Source: Lautropia sp. SCN 69-89 (GTDB lineage Bacteria > Pseudomonadota > Gammaproteobacteria > Burkholderiales > Burkholderiaceae_E). From it: 64,000 nt of DNA. The position numbers and the translations under genes are program-made. The notes under the pieces are model-generated. The model searched no databases, was not told the DNA's origin, and saw nothing but the letters and a program-made list of their open reading frames with translations. Below are positions 24,618-33,199 of this stretch, piece by piece (position 1 is the stretch's first letter; every line of letters starts with the position of its first letter). Where the stretch lies: contig MEED01000027.1 in assembly GCA_001724855.1 (NCBI GenBank), forward strand, positions 1-64,000, in the 5' to 3' direction.

Positions 24618-26216
24618 TCATCTGGCCAGTCCCAGAAACCCCGCCAACGCCACCATCGCCTCAATATCCATCCCGCAATACCTCCTCAACCCCTCCTCCA
24701 ACTCCTTCTTCCTCTCCTCCCCCGTCCCCTCGCTCACCGCCTCCAGGTAAGCCTTTTGCGCCCCCGTCCCGTCCTGCACCTCCCCCAGCTCCGCGTGATC
24801 CAGCCCCGCGCCGATCGTCGGCAGCACCGCCTTGATCGAGCGCGAGCCGCGCATGTCCGGGTGGTAGTAGTGCGCGCGCACCACCGGCAGCAGGTCGAAC
24901 AGCCGCGCCGCGAGGCTGCGTAGCGGCTTCGCGAGATCGGGATACTGGCTCGCCAGCCGCTCCATCACCCCGCGCTCGAACTGCGCGTTGTAGGCGATCA
25001 CCGCGCCCTCGCGCGGCAGCTCGCACACCAGCGCCTCGGCGCAGCGCCGGCTCGGGTCGGCGCCCGACAGGTCGAGGAACTCGCGCTGCTCCGAGCGGCC
25101 GCTCGTTGCATCCCCGCTTTCGTGCTCGCGCTTATGCTCGATTACGCAGGCCCACTGAAACGGCACCTGCTGGTACGGCCGCGTGCCCGCCCAGCGCGGC
25201 ACCGCGAAGCCGATCGTCTCGAAGTCCAGGTAGATGCGCGGCCAGGCGAGCGCGCGGATCGCGGTCGCGGCTTCGAGGTCCAGGCGCGGGCGGCCCTCGC
25301 GGGTCACGCGCGCGATCATCGCGAGTTCGGCGTCCTCGATGCGTTCGGGCGGCACCTCGCGCAGGTCGGCATAGCCCTCGGCGATCAGCTCGGCGGCGAG
25401 CTTCTTGCCCTTGTTGTTCGGCAGCAGCGTCACTGGGTACTCGGGCTGCGGGCCGGCCTGGGCGGCGCACCAGCGCTGGAACGGGCAGTCGAACGGCGTC
25501 GTGCACTGCTCGCCCATCGCGATCGCGGGCTCGGGGCCGGCCAGCACCTCGTTGGCCCCGCGCACCCAGTCGGGCACCTGCGCGATGCGCGCCTCGACCG
25601 CTTGGCCCAGGTCTTCGCGCGCGAACAGGCCTTCGTAGCGGCCGTCGCCCGCGTAGGTCCAGCCGGTGTCGATGCGCCAGAGCTCGGTGCGCGCCAGTGC
25701 CAGACCGGCGCACGTTTCGATGACCCAGCGCTGGATCGCGACGTCGGTCGGGTGGTAGTCCTTCACCGCGCCCGACGACTTCACCTCGGCCAGCGTCCAG
25801 CCGTCCGGGCCGGGCAGCAGGATGTCGGCGCGCACCAGCAGGCCGTCGCGCTCGAAGGTGGCCTCGAAGAGCGGCCGGTGCGGGCGCGCGGCGAGCAGTT
25901 CGCGGGTGAGCCGCAGCGCTTCTGCGAGGTCGTTGTTCGGGGGCTCGATCGGCACGCCGCCGGGGACGAGCGCGCGCGCCGCTTCGCCCACCTCGTGGCC
26001 GTTGGCGAAGGCGAGGTGCATCGCGGCCGATTCCTCGCGGGCCTCGGGGCGGTACGCCTGCAACCACAGGCGCTTCGGGCACTGCAGGTAGTCGAGCAGG
26101 CGCGACTTGGACAGGCGGGGCGGGCGGCGGGGACGGTCGTTCCGTGCGCCGCGCTGCGGGTCGGCGGGCGGGCGCGCGCTCGCCAGGGTGCCGCTTGCCG
26201 GGGTCATCTCCTCCAC
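24618..26216 (-). CDS. DUF2779 protein: Cas4-like nuclease fused to DEDD-type exonuclease
   Basis: This 532-residue protein has an N-terminal Cas4/RecB-like half: a first cysteine in YLQCPKRL (Cys46), an active-site Asp (RADILL, Asp131) and ExK (AEVKSS, Glu144/Lys146), then Cys238, Cys244 and Cys250, which with Cys46 can hold an iron-sulfur cluster. The C-terminal half is RNase H-like with YLDFETIG (Asp331, Glu333), IAYNAQFE and a final CGMDIEAM, resembling DEDD 3'-5' exonucleases. Its role is unknown; the parts suggest DNA end processing. The start is GTG 26216 or ATG 26207, the latter directly preceded by GGAGG. Confidence 0.85.
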   Translation of the reverse strand: MEEMTPASGTLASARPPADPQRGARNDRPRRPPRLSKSRLLDYLQCPKRLWLQAYRPEAREESAAMHLAFANGHEVGEAARALVPGGVPIEPPNNDLAEALRLTRELLAARPHRPLFEATFERDGLLVRADILLPGPDGWTLAEVKSSGAVKDYHPTDVAIQRWVIETCAGLALARTELWRIDTGWTYAGDGRYEGLFAREDLGQAVEARIAQVPDWVRGANEVLAGPEPAIAMGEQCTTPFDCPFQRWCAAQAGPQPEYPVTLLPNNKGKKLAAELIAEGYADLREVPPERIEDAELAMIARVTREGRPRLDLEAATAIRALAWPRIYLDFETIGFAVPRWAGTRPYQQVPFQWACVIEHKREHESGDATSGRSEQREFLDLSGADPSRRCAEALVCELPREGAVIAYNAQFERGVMERLASQYPDLAKPLRSLAARLFDLLPVVRAHYYHPDMRGSRSIKAVLPTIGAGLDHAELGEVQDGTGAQKAYLEAVSEGTGEERKKELEEGLRRYCGMDIEAMVALAGFLGLAR

Positions 26217-26361
26217 GGGCTCTTATTCGCGATTTTGTTTGTACCTTATCACTTTTGTCGCAGCTGGAATCAGGCGGAATCGCTCGAGGCATCCGTGACC
26301 AGCCCGACCCACACCGCCGGGCGGATCGCTTCCGGCTTGCCGGCGGATCAACGCCCGTTGA

Positions 26362-27348
26362 TTACGTCGTCCGCGTTCCCATGCGGGTGCGGCGAATGAG
26401 CACCGCGTTCATGTACAGGGCAGCAACTATCAGAATGCCGAAAATCATCTGCTGGAAATACATCGGCGTCTTCAGCAGGACCAGGCCCGTGCGCAGGGAC
26501 GACATGAACAACAGGGCAACGAGCACGCCTCGAATCCTGCCGAGCCCGCCCTGGAAACTCACGCCGCCGAGAAGCACGATCGCGAGCGCCTGGAATTCCA
26601 GTCCGTTGCCGTCGCTGCCGTGCGCGGCTCCGGACCGAGCGAGCATCAGCACCCCCGCCAGCGATGCACCAAGACCCGTCGCTACATGCGCGACGAATCG
26701 CACCCGCTTCACGTCGATGCCTGCCAGGAACGCTGCGCGCTCGTCACCGCCGACGGCATAGAGACGTTCGCCCCAGACGTGCTTGTGCGCAGCAAGCCAG
26801 CACGCGAGATAGACCGCCACGAGAATGTAGAAGTGCACCGGGAGATGCAGGATCTGGCGCAGGCCTATGCCGAAGTCGAGCACCGCGTCGGGAATGCTTC
26901 CCGCGCCGATCGTGCTCGCATTTGTCGCCTGCAACGCGACACCTTTCCATAGAATCAGCCCGCCGAGCGTGACGACTACCGGATGCAACCCGAGGTAGCT
27001 CACCAGCCAGCCGTTCAGTACGCCGATCAGAAGACCCACGAACAGGCCGATCATCACGCCCATGGGAAATCCCACGACGCCCGAGGCTGCAGCGACGACG
27101 ATGCCCGACAAAGCCGCGACCGAACCGACCGAGAGATCGACCGATCGCGCGATGACCAGAAGCGCAAGCGGAAAGACGATCACCGCCATGTCGGTCGACT
27201 GGCGGATGACGCCCTCGATGCTGGCCCATCCAAGCAACTTCGGTTGCACGGCGGCGACGGAAGAAATGAAGACTAGCAACGCCGCCAGCAGGCCGTTCGA
27301 GACGAGCAGGTCGCCGATTCGGCTCACGCGGCCGTTGGAAGTGTTCAT
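26362..27348 (-). CDS. Ribose-class sugar ABC transporter permease 2
   Basis: This 328-residue inner-membrane protein of the BPD_transp_2 family has about nine hydrophobic segments. RSVDLSVGSVAALSG is the family landmark, and VGGDERAAFLAGIDVKRVRF is the cytoplasmic loop that contacts the ATPase. ATG 27348 overlaps the stop of the first permease by 4 bp; the upstream continuation of the frame belongs to that neighbour. It is the last gene of a four-gene transporter operon. Confidence 0.93.
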   Translation of the reverse strand: MNTSNGRVSRIGDLLVSNGLLAALLVFISSVAAVQPKLLGWASIEGVIRQSTDMAVIVFPLALLVIARSVDLSVGSVAALSGIVVAAASGVVGFPMGVMIGLFVGLLIGVLNGWLVSYLGLHPVVVTLGGLILWKGVALQATNASTIGAGSIPDAVLDFGIGLRQILHLPVHFYILVAVYLACWLAAHKHVWGERLYAVGGDERAAFLAGIDVKRVRFVAHVATGLGASLAGVLMLARSGAAHGSDGNGLEFQALAIVLLGGVSFQGGLGRIRGVLVALLFMSSLRTGLVLLKTPMYFQQMIFGILIVAALYMNAVLIRRTRMGTRTT

Positions 27349-28310
27349 TGCGACGACAGCCTCTTGCGGCTGCGCGTGCTCATGTAGATCGCCGCGATCA
27401 GTACGGCACCCACGATGATCTGCTGCACGAATTCGCCGATTCCGAGGATCAGCAGCCCCGCCTGGAGTACCCCCATGAAGAGCACGCCGGCCACGACTCC
27501 GGGAATGGTTCCCATGCCGCCGCCGAAGTCCACACCGCCCAGAAATACGGCCGTGATCACGGGCAGCGTGAGGCTCTCTCCGATGCCGCCGCCGGACAGC
27601 CCGAGTTTCGCCACGCTCACGATCGCAACGACACCGCCCGCCAGCCCGGTTGCGCAGTGCATCAGGAATTGCAGGCGCCGCACCTTCACGCCCATGAGAA
27701 AGGCCACCCGTTCGTTCTCTCCGGCCGCGTAGAGCGAGCGCCCCGCCCGGCTCACGTGCAGGAGCCACCAGCACAAGGCCAGCACCGCCAGCATGATGTA
27801 GATCTCGGGGCGAAACCCCAGGACTTCATAGCGAAACGCGTCGAGAAACGCCGCCGGCGGCACTCCCGCCTTGCCTCCCGAGACGGAAAGAGACAGGCCG
27901 CGAAAGACGAAGCTGGTGCCCATCGTGACAATGATCGGATCGAGGCGGGCATAACTCACGAGAAGCCCGTTCACGATTCCGGCGCCCAGGCCGACGCCGA
28001 GGAACGCCGCCAGGCCGCCGGTCATTCCGACCGCGTTCATCACTTCGATCCCGATCACGGACGAAAGCCCGACGACGGCGCCGAGTGAAAGATCGATCGA
28101 GCGGCCAATCAGCAACAGAGCGACCGGGAAGCTGTAGATGCCGATCGGCGCCAGTTGACGAAGAATCGCGCGCGCGTTTCCCTCGGTGAAGAACAGCGGA
28201 TTGCACAGCGAAAAGAAGAGCACGAGCAGGCCAAGCCCGACGAGCACCGGGTGGCCTGCGACCCACTGCGCGAATCGGGTCACGGTCGACTTCGACGCGG
28301 CAGCTCTCAT
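27345..28310 (-). CDS. Ribose-class sugar ABC transporter permease 1
   Basis: This 321-residue inner-membrane permease is paralogous to the next gene. It has RSIDLSLGAVVGLSS, SYARLDPIIVTMGT and the ATPase-contact loop AGENERVAFLMGVKVRR. ATG 28310 follows the ATPase stop by 2 bp. Two non-identical permeases imply a heterodimeric channel, as in several pentose and polyol importers. Confidence 0.93.
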   Translation of the reverse strand: MRAAASKSTVTRFAQWVAGHPVLVGLGLLVLFFSLCNPLFFTEGNARAILRQLAPIGIYSFPVALLLIGRSIDLSLGAVVGLSSVIGIEVMNAVGMTGGLAAFLGVGLGAGIVNGLLVSYARLDPIIVTMGTSFVFRGLSLSVSGGKAGVPPAAFLDAFRYEVLGFRPEIYIMLAVLALCWWLLHVSRAGRSLYAAGENERVAFLMGVKVRRLQFLMHCATGLAGGVVAIVSVAKLGLSGGGIGESLTLPVITAVFLGGVDFGGGMGTIPGVVAGVLFMGVLQAGLLILGIGEFVQQIIVGAVLIAAIYMSTRSRKRLSSQ

Positions 28311-28312
28311 GG

Positions 28313-29794
28313 TCAGGCCGCGTGCCGATACGTGCGGTGCAGCAGCGCTTCCATCAGCGCCCGTTCGTAGTCGTCGCTCCTGGGGATCTCGACCCACGGG
28401 TCGGATTCGCACATCCACGCGCGGTCGGTCAGCAGCGAAATCTCGTCGACCTCGGACGATGCGACCAGCACGGTCAAGCCGTCGGACGCCGCCCGCCGGA
28501 GCGCGCGCGCAATGTCGGCACGGGCACCGATGTCGACGCCCTGGTTCGGCTGGCACAGAACGAGAAGCTGCGCGCCGGCGGTTCCCGTCAGCCAGCGACC
28601 GAGCACGTGCTTCTGGCGATTGCCGCCGCTGAACATCGCGATAGAGTGATTCATCGACGGACCGACGATGTCGAGCATTTCGCGTGCGTGCCGATACTCT
28701 TCGCGCATGCGCCCCTTCGAAAGAAACCCGGCCCGGCTGAATTTGTCCAGGCCCGGCATGCACAGGTTCGACAGTGCGCTCATCAGGTGAAAGAGCGATT
28801 CCCTTTCCCGGTCGGCCGAGACGTAACAGACGCCGCGTTGCATCGCCTCGCGCGGCGATTGCGGCTTCAGGCGCTGCCCCGAAAGCTCCATCAGCGTGCC
28901 TTCGGGTGCGCCCAATCCGTACAACGCGCGTGCGACGGCGAACTGCATTCCGCCAGCCATTCCGAACAAGCCGACGATCTCGCCGCGATCCACCTGGTAC
29001 TCGGCGCCTTTCCAGCAGATCCGCAGCAGTGTCTCGCGCGTGGCCGGTGCGCGTCGTTCGTCGGTGACGATACGCGCAGCATTCGGCGAGACGGCTTCGG
29101 ACAGATCCGCGGCCGTGAGGGATTCGTTGGGCCGATCCATGACGATGCGCCCTTCGCGCAGCACCACGACCCGGGAGCAGACTTCGACGATGTCGCGCAG
29201 TCGATGCGAGACGTAGACGACTGCTCGCCCCTGCGCGGCGAGGTCGGTCAGCAAGCGATGCAGGCGGGCGGCCTCGGCCTGGCCCAGCGCCGCAGTGGGC
29301 TCGTCGAGCAGCAACACCTTCACGTCGCCCCGAAGCGCCCGGGCCAGGTCGACGATCTGTCGCTCACCGAAATCGAGCGTCGAAGCCAGTCGCTCGGGAT
29401 CGAGGGAGCTTCCAACCGCAGCGAGCGCCTCGCGTGCAATCCGTATTCGCTCGGCCCGGGGTCGCCTCTCGCCTTCGGCGTGCAGGGTGACGTTGTCCGC
29501 TATGGACAGCACGCCGGCGAGTGACGGCTCCTGGTGGATGATCCGCATCCCCAAGCGCGCCATGGCGTGCGGATCGCCCACCTGGGTACGGTCCAGAACC
29601 TGCCCGCCGACGCGGATCTCTCCGGCGGCTGGTCGCGTCGATCCGGTGAGCGCGTTGACGAGAGTCGACTTGCCGGCGCCGTTGTGACCGACCAGGCCCG
29701 TGATCTCGCCGGCCCGGATGTCCAGCGAAACGGCATCGAGGGCGACGACCGGCCCGTACCGCACGGTGAGACCGGTGACGCGGATCAACGCCAT
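28313..29794 (-). CDS. Ribose-class sugar ABC transporter ATPase (double NBD)
   Basis: This 493-residue cytoplasmic protein has two tandem nucleotide-binding domains, as in RbsA/XylG. The first has Walker A GHNGAGKST, a degenerate signature DFGERQ and Walker B VLLLDEPTAAL. The second has a degenerate Walker A (GLFGMAGGMQF), signature FSGGNRQK and Walker B LLVLCQPNQGVD, where the usual DEP is replaced. Such asymmetry is common in the family, with one site hydrolytically active. The start at 29794 lies 17 bp after the binding-protein stop and matches the family N-terminus. Confidence 0.93.
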   Translation of the reverse strand: MALIRVTGLTVRYGPVVALDAVSLDIRAGEITGLVGHNGAGKSTLVNALTGSTRPAAGEIRVGGQVLDRTQVGDPHAMARLGMRIIHQEPSLAGVLSIADNVTLHAEGERRPRAERIRIAREALAAVGSSLDPERLASTLDFGERQIVDLARALRGDVKVLLLDEPTAALGQAEAARLHRLLTDLAAQGRAVVYVSHRLRDIVEVCSRVVVLREGRIVMDRPNESLTAADLSEAVSPNAARIVTDERRAPATRETLLRICWKGAEYQVDRGEIVGLFGMAGGMQFAVARALYGLGAPEGTLMELSGQRLKPQSPREAMQRGVCYVSADRERESLFHLMSALSNLCMPGLDKFSRAGFLSKGRMREEYRHAREMLDIVGPSMNHSIAMFSGGNRQKHVLGRWLTGTAGAQLLVLCQPNQGVDIGARADIARALRRAASDGLTVLVASSEVDEISLLTDRAWMCESDPWVEIPRSDDYERALMEALLHRTYRHAA

Positions 29795-29811
29795 GCCGGC
29801 CGTACCGCTCG

Positions 29812-30984
29812 TCACTTGCCGAGCTTGGCCCTCCAGGGCTCCGGGACCGCGCTCCACAAGTCCTTCGGAATGTTCGGATCCTGCAGATACGGCCAGTCTT
29901 GCCTGGAGTTCGGGTTGACCCACTTGCCGTCCTTGATGTGCGCGACCTTCAGCGTCGATGGCGCTGCACGGCGGGTCTTGTCCTTCGGAAAGCCGCTGCC
30001 CAGCCACTGGTCCCAGGCGCCTTCGTGCGGAACCGGGAGCTTGGTGGCGTAATAGGGAATCGCCGGCCCTTTTTCCATCGCGTTGATCGAGAGCGACGCG
30101 ATCGCAAGCGCCCAGTCCACCGCGTGCAGCGTCGAGGCGTAACGCAGGATGGAATCGGGATTGGCGTAGAGCGGGATGATGCTGTTGTCGATGTTCAGGT
30201 GGAAGATGCCGGCGTCCGGATCCGTTGCGCTGATGCCGGCGTCACGCATCGCGGAATACGCGGCAAAGGCCACTTCGGAGGCGTTGAAGAGGATCTTGCA
30301 GTCCGGGTTTGCCGTGAGGATGTTCGAGACCTGGTTGTAGGTCGCGGTGTGATCGCCCCAGTTGTACTTGATCACCTTCGCTGCGGGGTAGTACTTCGCC
30401 AGGGCATCGATCACTCCCTGCCCCCGGTTCCGGATCATCGGGTTCTCCGACATGCTCACCATCACTTTGCGCGGTGCGCCGGCAAAGCGCTTCTGCATCC
30501 ATTCGGCCATGGCCTTGCCGGTCTCGAAGCCGAGCATGTGATCGTCCTCGAACATGAAGTTCGACACGCCGGGCATGAGCGTCGCGTTGGTCGACACCAG
30601 CTTCACGCCGGCCGCCGCAGCCTTGCGCGCAATGGACTGCCACTGCTGGGGATCAGTGACGATCAGGTAGGCGATCAGGTCGACCTGCCTCGACGAGATC
30701 CAGGTATCCCAGTCGTTTCGCTGGACGTTCGCGTCCCAGTGCGGATCGTGCCCGATCACTTCGTAGCCGGCATTCGTGAGCAGTCGTTTCGCGATCTCGA
30801 AGGTCTCGCCGATCATCGGCACGTCCAGTCCGGGAAAACTGAGCGCGATCGTGCCCTTGCGGGCCGGCTTCGCCGCGGCGCTATCGGCAGCCGACAGGCC
30901 GGGCGAAAAGGCGGTTGCCGCCACACAGACGACAAGGAAGAACAGGACGGACAGCCTGCTCCTGAGTGCGTCGATCGTCTTCAT
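29812..30984 (-). CDS. Periplasmic sugar-binding protein (Peripla_BP_4 type)
   Basis: This 390-residue binding protein has a signal peptide (basic start, hydrophobic VLFFLVVCVAATAF, likely cleavage after LSA). The mature part is a type I periplasmic fold: TIALSFPGLDVPMIGETFEIAKRL near its start, then DLIAYLIVTDP and LVSTNATL. The ATG at 30984 is preferred over the one at 30990 because the AGGGAGG site lies 6 nt before it and would directly abut the earlier codon. The ligand is unknown; relatives bind sugars or polyols. It heads the leftward operon, divergent from the dehydrogenase genes. Confidence 0.9.
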   Translation of the reverse strand: MKTIDALRSRLSVLFFLVVCVAATAFSPGLSAADSAAAKPARKGTIALSFPGLDVPMIGETFEIAKRLLTNAGYEVIGHDPHWDANVQRNDWDTWISSRQVDLIAYLIVTDPQQWQSIARKAAAAGVKLVSTNATLMPGVSNFMFEDDHMLGFETGKAMAEWMQKRFAGAPRKVMVSMSENPMIRNRGQGVIDALAKYYPAAKVIKYNWGDHTATYNQVSNILTANPDCKILFNASEVAFAAYSAMRDAGISATDPDAGIFHLNIDNSIIPLYANPDSILRYASTLHAVDWALAIASLSINAMEKGPAIPYYATKLPVPHEGAWDQWLGSGFPKDKTRRAAPSTLKVAHIKDGKWVNPNSRQDWPYLQDPNIPKDLWSAVPEPWRAKLGK

Positions 30985-31043
30985 CTCCATCCTCCCTGGA
31001 AGTGCTTTGCACCGATCGCGGACCGCGCCGTCCGCGACCCGCT

Positions 31044-31072
31044 TTTATCAATATTTTCGAAAATCCTGCCAT
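31044..31072 (-). promoter_or_regulatory. Promoter and palindromic operator of the sugar transporter operon
   Basis: On the minus strand ATGGCA (31072-31067) and GATAAA (31049-31044) are spaced 17 bp. The spacer contains the perfect 12-bp palindrome ATTTTCGAAAAT (31053-31064). Its TTCG/CGAA halves resemble operators of GlpR-type DeoR repressors, and a DeoR gene lies at 34994. Confidence 0.5.
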
Positions 31073-31131
31073 ATCGCCGGCAGCATGTCCATCAGTATTC
31101 CCATTATTGCTTCCATTATCATCATCTTTTG

Positions 31132-31160
31132 TTGCAATACGGATATGTTCATGTTAGAAA
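31132..31160 (+). promoter_or_regulatory. Possible promoter of the 2-oxoacid dehydrogenase operon
   Basis: TTGCAA (31132-31137) and TAGAAA (31155-31160) are 17 bp apart, about 70 bp before the E1 alpha start. AAATATTG at 31158-31165 is the inverse of CAATATTT at 31049-31056, so the two promoters share a half-site about 100 bp apart. Confidence 0.4.
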
Positions 31161-31232
31161 TATTGAAGAAGAGTTCGCGCGACAGCGGATGCTGCACGCG
31201 CTCCGATCACGAAAAACAGGAGGAGGCGCTCG

Positions 31233-32189
31233 ATGGAGCCGGATCGCGAAGTGCTGGCGCAGCTTCATCGCAAGATGCTGCTGGTGCGCGCACTCGAAAA
31301 GCGGGTCGAGCGACTCGTCACCGAAGCCCGCATACCCTGTTCGGGACATTTCGGCCTGGGCCAGGAAGCGGTAGGCGTCGGCGCAACCGGACCGCTGCTT
31401 GCAAGCGATTTCCTCTTCGGAACACACCGGGGATTCGCCGAGTACATCGGCAAGGGCCTGACACCGCGCGAGATCCTCGCCGAGTATTACGGCAAGGCGA
31501 CGTCGCCCAGCGCCGGGCGCCTGGGCCAGCATCTGCTGAAGGTCGAAATCGGCATCATGCCGTTGCCGAGTAGCCTTGGAAGCGAATTCGGCATGTCCGT
31601 CGGCTGCGCCTTGTCCAGTCATCGGCGCGGCACCAATGCGGTGACGCTCAACCTGTTCGGCGAAGGCACCGCGTCGCAGCCGGATTGTCTTGCTGCGCTC
31701 GAGATGGCCGCGCTGTGGAAGCTGCCGGTCGTCTTTGCCTGCAACAACAACCAGTTCGTCGAACTGGACCGCTTCAGCAACCTGACCACGAGCACCGATG
31801 TCGCGCGCCGTGCCGACGCGTTCGGCGTACCCGCCGAAATCGTCGACGGCAACGACGTCACGGCCGTTTGGGCCGCGACGGCACGCGCCGTCGACAGGGC
31901 GCGCAAAGGCGGGGGTCCGACGTTCCTCGAGTTCAAGACGTATCGACGCAGCACCCATTACACCGGAGATCCGGGCGGCTACCAATCCGCCGTGGAACTG
32001 AAAGCCTGGGAGGCGAAAGACCCGATCGATCGTTGTCGGTCGCTGTTGATCGACAGGGGCGCGCTCGATGCCGCGACCGAAGAGCGCATGTCGAAAGAGG
32101 TGGAGGAAGAGATCGAGGCCGCCGTTCGTTTCGCGGAGGACAGCCCCTTTCCGGATCCCGCCACGCTCGCGCACGAAGCGTGGGCCTAA
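31233..32189 (+). CDS. TPP-dependent 2-oxoacid dehydrogenase E1 alpha subunit
   Basis: This 318-residue cytosolic protein is the alpha chain of a heterotetrameric E1 of the pyruvate/acetoin/branched-chain type. Features are GHFGLGQEAVGVG, GTHRGFAEYIGKG and the TPP-binding segment LFGEGTASQPDCLAALEMAA ending in NNN (the family GDG...NN motif, here GEG). An AGGAGGAG ribosome site precedes the ATG. The beta and E2 genes follow. The nearest named relatives are acetoin dehydrogenases, but no acetoin genes are nearby, and linkage to a sugar transporter suggests a different 2-oxo substrate. Confidence 0.9.
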   Translation: MEPDREVLAQLHRKMLLVRALEKRVERLVTEARIPCSGHFGLGQEAVGVGATGPLLASDFLFGTHRGFAEYIGKGLTPREILAEYYGKATSPSAGRLGQHLLKVEIGIMPLPSSLGSEFGMSVGCALSSHRRGTNAVTLNLFGEGTASQPDCLAALEMAALWKLPVVFACNNNQFVELDRFSNLTTSTDVARRADAFGVPAEIVDGNDVTAVWAATARAVDRARKGGGPTFLEFKTYRRSTHYTGDPGGYQSAVELKAWEAKDPIDRCRSLLIDRGALDAATEERMSKEVEEEIEAAVRFAEDSPFPDPATLAHEAWA

Positions 32190-32217
32190 CCCCGAAACAC
32201 GAACAGGGGGCACACCA

Positions 32218-33195
32218 ATGAGCAGGGAGATCACCTTCATCAAGGCGGTGCGCGAAGCATTCCAGGAGGAGATGCGACGCGACGAGTGGGTGCACGTGAT
32301 CGGCGAAGACGTGCGCCAGGGAATCTTCGCGACCACGAGCGGACTGGTCGACGAATTCGGCGTCGAGCGCGTCATCAACACGCCGATCTGCGAATCGACC
32401 TTCGTCGGCGTCGGCGTCGGCGCGGCGATGACGGGTCTCAGGCCCATCGTCCAGATCATGTTCAGCGACTTCACGTTTCTCGCCATGGAGATGATCGCGA
32501 ACCAGGCCGGACAGTGGCATCACCTGAGCGGCGGTGCGCTGAAAGTGCCGATGGTCATCGAAGCGCCCTGTGGCACGCGTGGCGGCGCCGGCTACGGTCA
32601 TTCCCAGAGTATCGAGGCGGCCTTCACCTACCCCCCGGGGCTCAAGGTCGTCGTACCCTCGAACCCGTATGACGCGAAGGGCCTGTTCAAGACCGCCGTG
32701 CGCGACGACAACCCGGTCCTGTTCTTCGAGCATCGTCGACTGCTGACGCTCAAGGGCGACGTGCCCGAAGACGAATACCTGATTCCGTTTGGCAAGGCGC
32801 GCATCTGCCGCGAAGGCGACCACTGCACCGTGGTCGCGGTCGGACGCATGGTGCACGAAGCGATGACTGCCGCTACCGCCCTGGCGACCGAAGGCATCGA
32901 AATCGAAGTCATCGATCCGCGCACGCTCGTTCCCCTGGATCGCCAGACCATCGCCGAATCACTGCATAAGACCCTTCGTCTCGTCATCGCCGAGGAGGGC
33001 AGGAAACGGGCCGGATTCGGGGCCGAACTGGCGGCGATCGCGGCAGAGGAATGGTTCGACGATCTCGACGCACCCGTTCATCGCCTGGGGGCCCCGTCGA
33101 TCCCGTTGCCCTACAGTCCGATTCTCGAGGCCTCCTGCGTTCCGGATGCCCGGCGCATCGCCGCGGCCGTGCGCGCCTGCGTGCGGGGGAGCTAG
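32218..33195 (+). CDS. TPP-dependent 2-oxoacid dehydrogenase E1 beta subunit
   Basis: This 325-residue beta chain shows the expected pyrimidine domain (HVIGEDVRQGIFATTSGL, then NTPICESTFVGVGVGAAMTG with the conserved catalytic-area Glu), the APCGTRGGAGYGHSQS loop, and the C-terminal transketolase domain (EVIDPRTLVPLD). It pairs with the alpha chain to decarboxylate a 2-oxoacid and pass the acyl group to E2. It starts 28 bp after the alpha stop. Confidence 0.92.
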   Translation: MSREITFIKAVREAFQEEMRRDEWVHVIGEDVRQGIFATTSGLVDEFGVERVINTPICESTFVGVGVGAAMTGLRPIVQIMFSDFTFLAMEMIANQAGQWHHLSGGALKVPMVIEAPCGTRGGAGYGHSQSIEAAFTYPPGLKVVVPSNPYDAKGLFKTAVRDDNPVLFFEHRRLLTLKGDVPEDEYLIPFGKARICREGDHCTVVAVGRMVHEAMTAATALATEGIEIEVIDPRTLVPLDRQTIAESLHKTLRLVIAEEGRKRAGFGAELAAIAAEEWFDDLDAPVHRLGAPSIPLPYSPILEASCVPDARRIAAAVRACVRGS

Positions 33196-33199
33196 CGCC

